In this document: positions 53,150-60,896 of the stretch, in pieces | How the letters are laid out: the number at the start of each line of letters is the position of its first letter | Numbering within the stretch: the first letter of the stretch is position 1 | Source: Clostridium disporicum | GTDB taxonomy: Bacteria; Bacillota; Clostridia; Clostridiales; Clostridiaceae | Direction: 5' to 3' | Assembly: GCF_001405015.1 (NCBI RefSeq) | Contig: NZ_CYZX01000004.1 | Coordinates: forward strand, 62,001-126,000 | DNA: 64,000 nt | Notes under the pieces: model-generated | The model's input: the letters and a program-made list of their open reading frames with translations, nothing else | Told to the model about the DNA's origin: nothing | Database searches by the model: none | Made by a program: the position numbers and the translations under genes

Positions 53150-53290
53150 ATTATAGTGACAAGTTAAGAGTAACAAGTGGCAAGTTAATGAATAAATTCA
53201 GCTTAGGCTTAGTTTACAAAAGTTGAATTTAAAAGAAACTGCAAGTAGTTTCAACATTAACTTGTCACTTGTAATTTGTTACTTATCATT
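53150..53290. repeat. Nested inverted repeat, TGACAAGT family, copy 1
   Basis: Left arm from GTGACAAGTTAAGAGTAACAAG to AGTTAATG and right arm from CATTAACTTGTCACTTG to TTACTTATCA are about 35 nt each and pair with some mismatches. Within the loop GAAACT/AGTTTC forms a further hairpin. It fills the convergent gap between the exporter and the 3D protein. Relatives lie at 58866 and 63329. Confidence 0.7.
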
Positions 53291-53311
53291 AAGAAAATGC
53301 TTTGCACTTCT

Positions 53312-53884
53312 TTACCATTGTCCAGGATACGCAATTAAATAAACTGACACATCTCTTCTTCCCCAATTCATACAATCATCATGAGAATTAAGATATAAGT
53401 CTATAATATTTCCTTGTATTGCACCACCCGTATCTTCAGCAACGGCATAGCCATACCCATCTATATATAACAGTGATCCCAGTGGAATCACAGAAGGATC
53501 AACAGCTATGGTACTATATCCCCCTTCATTTCTTGTAGGTACTGTACCAGTAGCAGTTATACCATCTCCTGTATAGGCTGTACTTTCCATTATAAAATTA
53601 CTTATATATCCAGAGTGATTATTTTCATCAGTAGTGTCACTACTATCAATATTTTTAACCGTAACATCAGTGTTAGAAACTTCCTCAACAACATCATTTG
53701 ATGTTGGATTTTTTAAGATTTTATTTAACTTCTCGACATTATCTACATTTTCTTTAAATTCATTATATTTAAATTTGTGATTATTTATATCAACTGTTGT
53801 AGATAATGCATTTGCAAATGTCGGAAAAGAAGTTAGTGCTGATAGGGTAATAACGGTTAATGATACAAAAAGTTTTTTAAACAA
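53312..53884 (-). CDS. 3D-domain secreted cell-wall protein
   Basis: The 190-residue protein has a signal peptide (MFKKLFVSLTVITLSALTSFPTFANA), a low-complexity linker to about residue 90, and a C-terminal 3D domain. The domain reads FIMESTAYTGDGITATGTVPTRNEGGYSTIAVDPSVIPLGSLLYIDGYGYAVAEDTGGAIQGNIIDLYLNSHDDCMNWGRRDVSVYLI. The three conserved Asp residues (AVDP, AEDTG, IIDLY) resemble the MltA/Rpf-associated catalytic core, so it is a candidate lytic transglycosylase-like enzyme. The start is TTG, 5 nt after GGAGGTG, with a good promoter upstream. Clostridial and Bacillus 3D proteins act in wall turnover or spore resuscitation. Confidence 0.9.
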   Translation of the reverse strand: MFKKLFVSLTVITLSALTSFPTFANALSTTVDINNHKFKYNEFKENVDNVEKLNKILKNPTSNDVVEEVSNTDVTVKNIDSSDTTDENNHSGYISNFIMESTAYTGDGITATGTVPTRNEGGYSTIAVDPSVIPLGSLLYIDGYGYAVAEDTGGAIQGNIIDLYLNSHDDCMNWGRRDVSVYLIAYPGQW

Positions 53885-53925
53885 AATTACACCTCCAAAA
53901 ACTAGCTTGTGTCCATTGCGTATTT

Positions 53926-53955
53926 AGTATAAACATAGGCCTTAAAGCTTGTCAA
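53926..53955 (-). promoter_or_regulatory. Sigma-A-type promoter for the 3D-domain gene
   Basis: On the minus strand TTGACA (53955-53950) and TATACT (53931-53926) are 18 nt apart, about 40 nt before the TTG start. Confidence 0.75.
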
Positions 53956-54174
53956 ATAGCCATGGATAAATATTGAAATGAATAATATTCCAAAAGTGAT
54001 ATTGGTTATATTATCCAATAGTTGCTTATGTAAGATGATTAAAAGGATTAAGAAGGATAAAACTTAAATATGTCAAGAAAAAAATAAGAGAAATATAATC
54101 CTGTATTTCCTGAAATTTTATCAATTGGTATGTTGAAAAATGCATAAAAATATACGAGTTTGTACAGATGTAGC

Positions 54175-54201
54175 ACAAAAAAAATTGTTCAGCATATTTT
54201 A
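54175..54201 (+). promoter_or_regulatory. Candidate SigK-type sporulation promoter for the collagen-like gene
   Basis: CATATTTTA (54193-54201) fits the CATAnnnTA -10 element, with AC at 54175-54176 placed 16 nt upstream as in SigK promoters. It lies about 55 nt before the gene. These motifs are short and the region is AT-rich, so chance is possible. Confidence 0.35.
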
Positions 54202-54256
54202 TATTATAAATGAATGTCCAAAAGATAAAAAAATAGGTGTTTGTTAGGAGGAAAAG

Positions 54257-55213
54257 ATGAATAAAGAACGTAGATATTATTACTATGAAGATGAAGATGA
54301 TAATTCAGTAGAGGAGTATTCTAGTAATAGATGTGAAGAGAACGAATGTAATTCTAATAAATGTGATGAGTATGAAAAATGCTGTATTTGTAGAGGACCA
54401 AGAGGACCAAGAGGACCACAAGGGCCATGCGGACCAAGAGGACCACAAGGACCATGCGGACCAAGAGGACCACAAGGACCATGCGGACCAAGGGGACCAA
54501 AGGGAGAACCAGGACCATGTGGACCATGCGGACCATGCGGACAATGTGGACACTGCGGACCATGCGGACCAAAAGGACCAAAGGGAGATACAGGAGCAAC
54601 AGGACCACAAGGACCATGCGGACCAAGAGGACCAAGAGGATTACAAGGACCACAAGGTGATATAGGACCAAGAGGACCACAAGGTATACAAGGACCTCAA
54701 GGTGAAGTGGGAGCACAAGGACCAACAGGAGCACAAGGACCAGTAGGAGCAACAGGACCACAAGGGCCAGCAGGAACAATTGGAGATTTTGGTATAGTTT
54801 ATAGAACTGTAGATGATCCTAATATAGCTTTAGCTACTGGAGAGCATGTACCATTTACTACTGATGAAATAGTAGGAGATAATATAGTTCATCAAACTAA
54901 TAGTAGAGATATATTATTAAAAGGTAATGCATCATATTTAGTTAAATATTCAGTATCTTTTACAGCAGAAAATAGATGTAGTTCTGAGGAAGGAAGAGAT
55001 GTAGAATTTACTTTAACTTATGGAAACGGAGATAAAGTTGCAGCATCACAATTTGCGGCTTCAGTTTCAGAAGATATAAATTTAAATAATATAGCTAATC
55101 ATACTATAGTAAATTTATGTGAAGATAGAATTATAAGATTAACCAATTTAACAGAAGGAAGGTTGCCAATAAGAATTTATGCAGCAACTATTTCTATTGT
55201 TAGATTAAAATAA
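54257..55213 (+). CDS. Cysteine-rich collagen-like protein (BclA-type spore-surface protein)
   Basis: The 318-residue protein has a Tyr/Glu/Asp-rich N-terminus with six Cys (26, 31, 36, 42, 43, 45). About 43 Gly-X-Y triplets follow (residues 47-175), then a C-terminal beta-rich domain of about 140 residues (GIVYRTVDDPNIALATGEHVPFTTDEIVGDN...IRIYAATISIVRLK), resembling the TNF/C1q-like trimerisation domains of exosporium collagens. Unusually, ten triplets have Cys in the Y position (GPC, GQC, GHC), with six in a row. There is no signal peptide, consistent with assembly in the mother cell. A 27-bp repeat underlies the first triplets. Strong RBS AGGAGG. Exosporium location is inference from architecture. 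Confidence 0.87.
   Translation: MNKERRYYYYEDEDDNSVEEYSSNRCEENECNSNKCDEYEKCCICRGPRGPRGPQGPCGPRGPQGPCGPRGPQGPCGPRGPKGEPGPCGPCGPCGQCGHCGPCGPKGPKGDTGATGPQGPCGPRGPRGLQGPQGDIGPRGPQGIQGPQGEVGAQGPTGAQGPVGATGPQGPAGTIGDFGIVYRTVDDPNIALATGEHVPFTTDEIVGDNIVHQTNSRDILLKGNASYLVKYSVSFTAENRCSSEEGRDVEFTLTYGNGDKVAASQFAASVSEDINLNNIANHTIVNLCEDRIIRLTNLTEGRLPIRIYAATISIVRLK
54403..54500 (+). repeat. 27-bp tandem repeat within the collagen-like gene
   Basis: The unit encodes GPRGPQGPC and is repeated about three times with few changes. Such arrays are prone to slippage and length variation between strains. Confidence 0.85.
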
Positions 55214-55220
55214 GACTACT

Positions 55221-55258
55221 AAAAGGATCTGATAATAATACATTATCAGATCTTTTTA
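55221..55258 (+). terminator. Terminator after the collagen-like gene
   Basis: GATCTGATAAT pairs with ATTATCAGATC around a 5-nt loop, followed by T residues. Confidence 0.92.
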
Positions 55259-55361
55259 TATGAAAGATCTGAAAACATAATGGAGGATATTAAAGTTAAT
55301 ACACGATAAATTGACAAGTGAATAATATATATTAAATAGTGATTTATAAGAGGTAATAAGT

Positions 55362-56807
55362 TTGAAAAGTGAAGTAATTATTGATTCAAAAAATGGTAGA
55401 GTAACAAGAGAAGAAAAAGAAGATATTGTATGCTTAAAAGGTAATAAAATTAATGAAGATAGTAATTTTATTGAAAACTTATGTATTGATATTAAATCAG
55501 ATGTGATAGGGGAGAAAGAGTTTCCGTTAAAGATAGGTGGATATAATTTTAAGCTTTTCTTAGGTCATTTTTGTAATGAATATATTGAAGATATACTTAT
55601 TTGTGGAGAAAGTGGAGGTAGTGGCAATTACGCTATAGCAAATATTTATCATTATCAAGATGGGAAGTTACTTGAAATATTTAATTCAGATACTTTCTCT
55701 GATAAGTATAAATATAAGTGTAGATACTTAAAAGATTGTAAAATTGAACTGATTTGTGATAAATTACAAAAGAAATATATTATAGATATAGGTACTATAG
55801 ATAAGAATTATTTAGAACAAATATATTCTATAGATGGCAAAATAATTACTGATAGTGATCCGTCAGTATCATACGTAACTGACATATATCCAATAATAGA
55901 TTTAAATACAAATCTTATGAGGGTTGAAGCATACCAAAGAGTAATTGGAATAGTGAACGCAAGTACTATTGGAGAAATAATAAGTATTATTTCTCTAGAA
56001 GAATGTAGAACAAAGGTTATAGAACAATTTGCAGCAACTGACGGAGAAAATATTTCAGAACTTTCAAGAGGTAATGATTTAAGAGATGATATTATAAGCA
56101 AGTTGCCTGATGATATAACTTTGATAAATCTAAATAAGTTTGGTGGAAGAAATGGATTAATTAAAGCTGATATAGATGGGGATGGTAATGAAGAAATATT
56201 ATGTGCATATAAGTATAAAGATGTACAATATTTAAGTGCATTTAGAGAAATAGATGGAGCAGTTAAATTCTTAGATAATATAGATGGAACAGGGTATGAT
56301 ATATCAGATTTAATAATTGATAAGATAAAGCAAAAAGGTGGAGAAAGCATAATAGTAGGATGGAGAATTGGGGGGATATGGTCAGTATTAGATATATTAG
56401 ATTTTAGAGAAGGTAAATTTATCAAGGCTTTAAAAGGGGATAAATTAAATTACTCTAAGATAGAGCTTTGTGATTCAAGTAATACAAGGGGTGGAAAGAA
56501 TATAGCATTATGGACTCATGAAACTGGAGAAGCTTATAATGTACAAATATATACATTAAGAGGAGAAACCTTAGAAAAAACATACAAAGATGATAAAGAG
56601 TATTTTTTAAGGGTAGAAGAGTATTATAAAAATTTGATAAATAAATCTAGGGAAACACCACAATATCTATACTATTTAATTCAAGCTCAATGTAGAGCGG
56701 GAAAGAAGAAAGAGGCTATTGATAATATAAATAGAGCTTTGAAAAATCCAAATCCATTTCCTTCAATACAAGAGCTAAAGAGGTTAAGAAAGAGTATAAG
56801 TAAATAA
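55362..56807 (+). CDS. Hypothetical protein with VCBS/FG-GAP-like calcium motif and helical C-terminus
   Basis: A 481-residue protein that I cannot place. A motif KADIDGDGNEEILCAYKY (about residues 267-284) is the Asp-rich loop of VCBS/FG-GAP or dockerin-like calcium sites, and similar strand patterns precede it (YIEDILICGESGGSGNYAIANIYHYQDGKLLEIFNSD). The C-terminal 60 residues (PQYLYYLIQAQCRAGKKKEAIDNINRALKNPNPFPSIQELKRLRKS) look like a TPR repeat. There is no signal peptide and no membrane helix, odd for a VCBS-like protein. The start is TTG after AAGAGG. It lies just after the collagen-like gene but has its own leader, so a link to spores is only suggestive. Confidence 0.65.
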   Translation: MKSEVIIDSKNGRVTREEKEDIVCLKGNKINEDSNFIENLCIDIKSDVIGEKEFPLKIGGYNFKLFLGHFCNEYIEDILICGESGGSGNYAIANIYHYQDGKLLEIFNSDTFSDKYKYKCRYLKDCKIELICDKLQKKYIIDIGTIDKNYLEQIYSIDGKIITDSDPSVSYVTDIYPIIDLNTNLMRVEAYQRVIGIVNASTIGEIISIISLEECRTKVIEQFAATDGENISELSRGNDLRDDIISKLPDDITLINLNKFGGRNGLIKADIDGDGNEEILCAYKYKDVQYLSAFREIDGAVKFLDNIDGTGYDISDLIIDKIKQKGGESIIVGWRIGGIWSVLDILDFREGKFIKALKGDKLNYSKIELCDSSNTRGGKNIALWTHETGEAYNVQIYTLRGETLEKTYKDDKEYFLRVEEYYKNLINKSRETPQYLYYLIQAQCRAGKKKEAIDNINRALKNPNPFPSIQELKRLRKSISK

Positions 56808-56824
56808 ACCTAATATTGAAATAT

Positions 56825-56940
56825 GATAACTTTAACTTGCTTATATATTATGGTGAAAATATGATTAATTATAGATAAATTTAGAAATAATCATAGAAGA
56901 TGTAATATATTAAGCATTATTAAAGTTATCTTTTTTATAA
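56825..56940. repeat. Long imperfect inverted repeat with T-tail
   Basis: GATAACTTTAA (56825-56835) pairs with TTAAAGTTATC (56930-56940). Inside it, TGCTTATATATTA pairs with TAATATATTAAGCA with one bulge. Six T residues follow, so it may double as a terminator for the preceding gene, although the loop of about 50 nt is large. Confidence 0.6.
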
Positions 56941-57045
56941 CAGTTAAAACAGGTGTTATATGTAATATGTAAGGTTGGAAAAAAATATAATAAGTTTATA
57001 TTATATGTTATAATATAAAATATATAATTAGAGGGAGGAATCAAT

Positions 57046-57753
57046 ATGTCAATATTAAAAAGATTCACAGATATAATGTCTTCTAATATTAATGCTATGC
57101 TTGATAAATGTGAAGATCCTGTAAAAATGGTAGATCAACTAATGAGAAATTTAAATAAAGATTTAAATGAGATAAAAGTAGAAACTGCTTCAGTTATGGC
57201 AGAAGAAAATAGAGCTAAAAGAGAACTTGATGAATGTCAAGAGCAAGTTAACAAAATGTTAGATTATGCAAAAAGAGCTGTTGCAGCAGGAAATGATGAT
57301 GATGCAAGAAGATTTTTAGATAAAAAAGTAACTCTTTCAGAAAAGTTAACTTTATTGCAAACAAAATATGATTCAGCAAAAGCAAATTCAGAAAAAATGA
57401 GATCTATGTACAATAAAGTTTCGAATCAAATTGAAGAACTTAATGAAAGAAGAGCAGTAATAAAAGCTAAAATGACAACAGCAAAAATACAAGAAAAAGT
57501 TAATACTTTAGGTAATAGTGTAAATAAATCAACTGCTAATATGGATTCATTTGCAAGAATGGAAGAAAAGGCTAACAGAATGCTTGATGAGGCAAACGCA
57601 ATGGCTGAATTAAATTCAAAACCAGTAGATGATATTGATGATTTAATGAGCAAATATAATAGTAATAATTCAGCTGTAGAAGATGAACTTGCAGCTTTAA
57701 AAGGTAATAATGATGCTGTTGAAGATATGTTAAGAGAGTTAAAAGGTGAATAA
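57046..57753 (+). CDS. PspA/IM30 family envelope-stress protein
   Basis: A 235-residue, almost wholly helical protein. It starts with an amphipathic membrane-binding helix (MSILKRFTDIMSSNINAMLDKCEDPVKMVDQLMRNLNKDLNEIKVETASVMAEE) and long coiled coils follow (about residues 30-185). This is the ESCRT-III-like PspA/Vipp1 fold that coats and repairs damaged membrane. The C-terminal part (SKPVDDIDDLMSKYNSNNSAVEDELAALKGNNDAVEDMLRELKGE) carries the usual acidic tail. RBS AGAGGGAGG. It is followed 50 nt later by an SPFH protein, the arrangement of Bacillus ydjF-ydjI-type operons. Confidence 0.93.
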   Translation: MSILKRFTDIMSSNINAMLDKCEDPVKMVDQLMRNLNKDLNEIKVETASVMAEENRAKRELDECQEQVNKMLDYAKRAVAAGNDDDARRFLDKKVTLSEKLTLLQTKYDSAKANSEKMRSMYNKVSNQIEELNERRAVIKAKMTTAKIQEKVNTLGNSVNKSTANMDSFARMEEKANRMLDEANAMAELNSKPVDDIDDLMSKYNSNNSAVEDELAALKGNNDAVEDMLRELKGE

Positions 57754-57803
57754 TATATTCTCATGATAAACATATTATCTTTTAGGATATAACGGAGGTA
57801 AAG

Positions 57804-58850
57804 ATGGGATTATTTAAAAACCAACTTTTAAATGTAATTGAATGGAATGAGACAAGAGATGACGTTATTTTTTGGATGTGGAAGAATAACGAAATAAAAA
57901 AGAATAGTAGATTAATAATAAGGCCTGGACAAGATGCGATTTTTATGCAAAATGGTAAGGTTGAAGGTGTATTTACTGAGGAGGGAAATTACGAAGTCGA
58001 AACAGAAATAATTCCATTTCTCTCAACATTAAAAGGCTTTAAATTTGGTTTTAATAGTGGACTAAGAGCAGAAGTGTTATTTATTAATACTAAGGAGTTT
58101 TTAGTAAGATGGGGAACTAAAGGTCCAATTAATATTCCAGCTCCAGGTATGCCTGGTGGAATGCCAATAAGATGCTTTGGATTTTACACTGTAAAAGTAG
58201 ATGATTATATGACTTTAATAGATAAGGTTGCAGGTATAAAAAGTCAATTTACAGTAGATGATATCAAGATTCGTACATCAGCTATAATGGATGGACTTCT
58301 TATGAAATGGATAGTAAAAGAAGGAAAGAATATGTTTAATCTACAAGTAAATTCAGCTGAGATAGCTAAAGGATTAAAAGTAGATTTAGATATGCAGCTT
58401 TTACAAATAGGATTGACTGTAACTGGCGTAACTATTGAAAACTTCAATTATCCAGAGCAAGTTCAAAAGATGATTGATAAAAATGCAGCTTATGGTATGG
58501 TGGGGAATATAGGACATTACCAAAATGTAGCCATGGTTGAATCAATGGAGAAAAATCCAGGAAGTTCTATGGGGAATATGGCTCAAGCGGGTATAGGAAT
58601 ACAAATGGGTATGGAAATGGCAAAAGAAATGAAAAGCAATATAGAAAATTCAAAGTCTAATGTCTCTAACTCTAGTATTTGTCCTAACTGCCATAGTAAT
58701 ATAGATAGCAATGCTAAGTTCTGTCCAAATTGTGGAGAGAAAGTAGTAAAAGCAGAAGAGCAAAACTCAAAAAAGAAATTTTGTCCAGAGTGCGGAGCAA
58801 AACAAGATGGAAACTCTAAATTCTGTAGTGAGTGTGGAAATAAACTTTAA
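57804..58850 (+). CDS. SPFH-domain protein with C-terminal double zinc ribbon (YdjI-like)
   Basis: A 348-residue protein. Residues 1-225 are the SPFH/virion-core-like domain (LLNVIEWNETRDDVIFWMWKNNEIKKNSRLIIRPGQDAIFMQNGKVEGVFTEEGNYEVETEIIPFL...). A Met/Gly-rich linker follows (about 255-290: SSMGNMAQAGIGIQMGMEMAKEMK). Two zinc ribbons end the chain (ICPNCHSNIDSNAKFCPNCGEK and FCPECGAKQDGNSKFCSECGNKL, four CxxC pairs). In Bacillus the YdjI homologue recruits PspA (YdjF) to the membrane, and here the pspA gene is directly upstream. There is no membrane helix; partners are probably membrane proteins. RBS GGAGG. Confidence 0.92.
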   Translation: MGLFKNQLLNVIEWNETRDDVIFWMWKNNEIKKNSRLIIRPGQDAIFMQNGKVEGVFTEEGNYEVETEIIPFLSTLKGFKFGFNSGLRAEVLFINTKEFLVRWGTKGPINIPAPGMPGGMPIRCFGFYTVKVDDYMTLIDKVAGIKSQFTVDDIKIRTSAIMDGLLMKWIVKEGKNMFNLQVNSAEIAKGLKVDLDMQLLQIGLTVTGVTIENFNYPEQVQKMIDKNAAYGMVGNIGHYQNVAMVESMEKNPGSSMGNMAQAGIGIQMGMEMAKEMKSNIENSKSNVSNSSICPNCHSNIDSNAKFCPNCGEKVVKAEEQNSKKKFCPECGAKQDGNSKFCSECGNKL

Positions 58851-58865
58851 AAGGTTATAAATTAA

Positions 58866-58936
58866 CAGTGACAAGTGATGAGTTAAAAAATTGAAGCAGC
58901 TTAAGCTGCTTCAAAACTTATCACTTGTCATTTTTT
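58866..58936. repeat. Nested inverted repeat, TGACAAGT family, copy 2
   Basis: GTGACAAGTGATGAGTT pairs with AACTTATCACTTGTCAT (two mismatches), and the loop contains the perfect 20-bp palindrome GAAGCAGCTTAAGCTGCTTC. A T-run follows, so it may serve as terminator for the SPFH gene. Confidence 0.75.
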
Positions 58937-58980
58937 CATTTATATCTAAATAAAGTGTTGACACTTTATCTATGTTGGAA

Positions 58981-59850
58981 TTAATAAGTTAAAATTTCTA
59001 TGCCTGTTTCAGTTACAAGCACAGTATATTCCCATTGTGCTGAAGGGTATCCATCTTCTGTTAATACAGTCCAGTCATCATCTGAATCAATGAATATATC
59101 AGGAGTACCCATGTTTATCATTGGCTCAATTGTAAAAACCATACCAGGAACTAATAGCATTCCAGTACCTCTTTTTCCAACGTGAGATACAAAAGGTTCT
59201 TCATGGAATTCTAATCCTATTCCATGTCCTCCAAATTCTCTAACAACAGAGTAACCGTTGTTTTCAGCATGTTTTTGAACTGCTTCAGCTATATCTCCCA
59301 TGAATCCCCATGGCTTAGCTGCTTCTAATCCTTTTTCTAAGCACTCTTTTGCTACATCTACTAGTTTATCTAAGTTAGGATGAACTTCTCCTATTTTAAA
59401 CATTCTTGAAGCATCAGAAAAATATCCATTATATATTGTAGAAACATCTACATTTATAATATCTCCATTTTCTAATATCACATCAGGGCTTGGAATACCA
59501 TGACAAACTTCATCGTTTATTGATGTACAAACACTTTTTGGATAACCTTGAAAGTTTAATGGAGCAGGAATAGCACCTTGAGAAATTGTAAATTCATGAA
59601 CTAGAGTATTTATTTCTTCTGTACTCATACCAGCTTTTATATTAGTGGATACAAGATCTAAAACAGCAGTATTGATTTTAGAACTTTCTTTAATACCTTG
59701 AATCTGTTCAGGGGTTTTAATTATGCTTCTTGGAGGAATAATAGCACCTCTTTGAGCATAAGAAGCTAGTTTCTTATCAAATTCAAGATGACAATGTTTA
59801 TATTTTTTATTGCTACCGCACCAACAAGGTGCATTTCTATTAATGTTCAT
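58981..59850 (-). CDS. map: Methionine aminopeptidase with N-terminal SEC-C zinc motif
   Basis: Removes the initiator methionine from nascent proteins. The 289-residue enzyme begins with a SEC-C metal-binding motif (NRNAPCWCGSNKKYKHCHLEFD, CxCx8CH) that is thought to aid ribosome docking. A linker and the type I MetAP fold follow. Metal ligands are visible in IINVDVSTIYNGYFSDASRMF (two Asp), EFGGHGIGLEFHEEP (His), MVFTIEPMINMG (Glu) and AQWEYTVLVTETG (Glu). Substrate-pocket CTSINDEVCHGIP is present. RBS TTAAGGAG. This is not in the usual secY-adk-map ribosomal cluster, so it is probably a second, MetAP1c-type enzyme. Confidence 0.93.
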   Translation of the reverse strand: MNINRNAPCWCGSNKKYKHCHLEFDKKLASYAQRGAIIPPRSIIKTPEQIQGIKESSKINTAVLDLVSTNIKAGMSTEEINTLVHEFTISQGAIPAPLNFQGYPKSVCTSINDEVCHGIPSPDVILENGDIINVDVSTIYNGYFSDASRMFKIGEVHPNLDKLVDVAKECLEKGLEAAKPWGFMGDIAEAVQKHAENNGYSVVREFGGHGIGLEFHEEPFVSHVGKRGTGMLLVPGMVFTIEPMINMGTPDIFIDSDDDWTVLTEDGYPSAQWEYTVLVTETGIEILTY

Positions 59851-59978
59851 AATTGTTCTCCTTAAATTAAAATTACTATAATAATTATTATACTACTAAA
59901 TTGAAAATGTTGATAATAAGTATAGTAATGATATAAAATTATATTAAAAATTATATTGAGAAATGTAAAGGAGGAATT

Positions 59979-60809
59979 ATGGAACTAGAGATAATAAGAA
60001 CTATTCAAAGTATTTCAAATCTATTTTTTGATGTGTTATTTCAAATATTTACTATGTTTGGTGAAGAGTTGATATTAATATCGATAATAACTACTATATA
60101 CTGGGCGTATGATAAAAAGTTTGGAGAGTATATTGCATATTCATCATTAACGAGTTTGCTATTTAATAATGCATTAAAGGATATATTTAAAATGAAAAGA
60201 CCAATTGGAGAAGAAGGAATAAGAACACTAAGAGCTGAGACAGCAACAGGATATTCATTTCCAAGTGGTCATAGTCAAGGGGCTGCATCTTTTTATGGAA
60301 GTATAGCTATATATTTTAAAAAGAGAATTATTTATATTTTAGCAACTATAATAATTTTTTTAGTTGGAATATCTAGGTTATATTTAGGGGTTCATTATCC
60401 TAAAGATGTATTAGTTGGGATAGCACTTGGGCTTTTGATATCAATTATCTCATATAAATTATTTAGAACAGTGAATAATAGAAATTTACTTTATATAATA
60501 ACTTTTATTTGTTTTATACCAGCATTAATATTTGCACAATCGCCAGATTTTATAAAAGGAATGGGAACATATCTAGGCTTTATTATAGGTGTAATTGTAG
60601 AAAAGAGATATATTAATTTTTCTGTTGAGGGGAATTTAGCTAATAAAATATTGAGAGTAGTTATTGGAATAGCAATTTTACTTATAATTAAATCAGGATT
60701 AAAAGTAATTTTTCCTAATGAATTAATATTTCATTTTATAAGATATACTATAGTAACATTTGTAGGAATTGGAGTATATCCTGCAATATTTAAAAAACTT
60801 AAAATCTAA
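59979..60809 (+). CDS. PAP2 family membrane phosphatase
   Basis: A 276-residue membrane protein with six or seven helices carrying the three PAP2 phosphatase motifs: KDIFKMKRP (KxxxxxxRP), SFPSGHSQ (PSGH) and SRLYLGVHYPKDVLVG (SRxxxxxHxxxD). It is related to BcrC and lipid phosphate phosphatases, and also to sphingosine-1-phosphate phosphatase-like proteins (EELILISIITTIYWAYDKKFGEY). The likely substrate is undecaprenyl pyrophosphate or another lipid phosphate on the outer membrane face; the sequence does not decide. RBS AAGGAGG. Confidence 0.9.
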   Translation: MELEIIRTIQSISNLFFDVLFQIFTMFGEELILISIITTIYWAYDKKFGEYIAYSSLTSLLFNNALKDIFKMKRPIGEEGIRTLRAETATGYSFPSGHSQGAASFYGSIAIYFKKRIIYILATIIIFLVGISRLYLGVHYPKDVLVGIALGLLISIISYKLFRTVNNRNLLYIITFICFIPALIFAQSPDFIKGMGTYLGFIIGVIVEKRYINFSVEGNLANKILRVVIGIAILLIIKSGLKVIFPNELIFHFIRYTIVTFVGIGVYPAIFKKLKI

Positions 60810-60831
60810 ACAAAATAAAGAGTAATAATCT

Positions 60832-60894
60832 TAGATAAAACTCACAGGCTATTGTTCATTTTAGTTGAGCATCAGCTTGTGAGTCTGACTAAGA
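60832..60894. terminator. Large hairpin between convergent genes
   Basis: An outer CTTAG/CTAAG stem and an inner ACTCACAGGCT/AGCTTGTGAGT stem close a loop of about 25 nt (60832-60894). There is no T-run directly after it, so a terminator role is likely from position rather than from form. Confidence 0.55.
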
Positions 60895-60896
60895 GC

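Larger units (their letters stand above)
53885..54256. other. Divergent intergenic region (372 nt)
   Basis: Holds the promoter of the 3D gene on the minus strand (53926-53955) and, near its right end, a possible sporulation-type promoter for the collagen-like gene (54175-54201). The central 53960-54170 part is A/T-rich and shows no gene or clear structure to me. Confidence 0.6.

Noticed and set aside
54403..54500. CRISPR-like direct repeats
   Set aside because: The repeats are in-frame codons of the collagen-like triplets without unique spacers.
54305..54779. Several long open frames antisense or shifted to the collagen-like gene
   Set aside because: They are low-complexity shadows of the GGACCA-rich repeat (runs of Leu/Val, Trp/Ser or Arg/Thr) with no ribosome sites.
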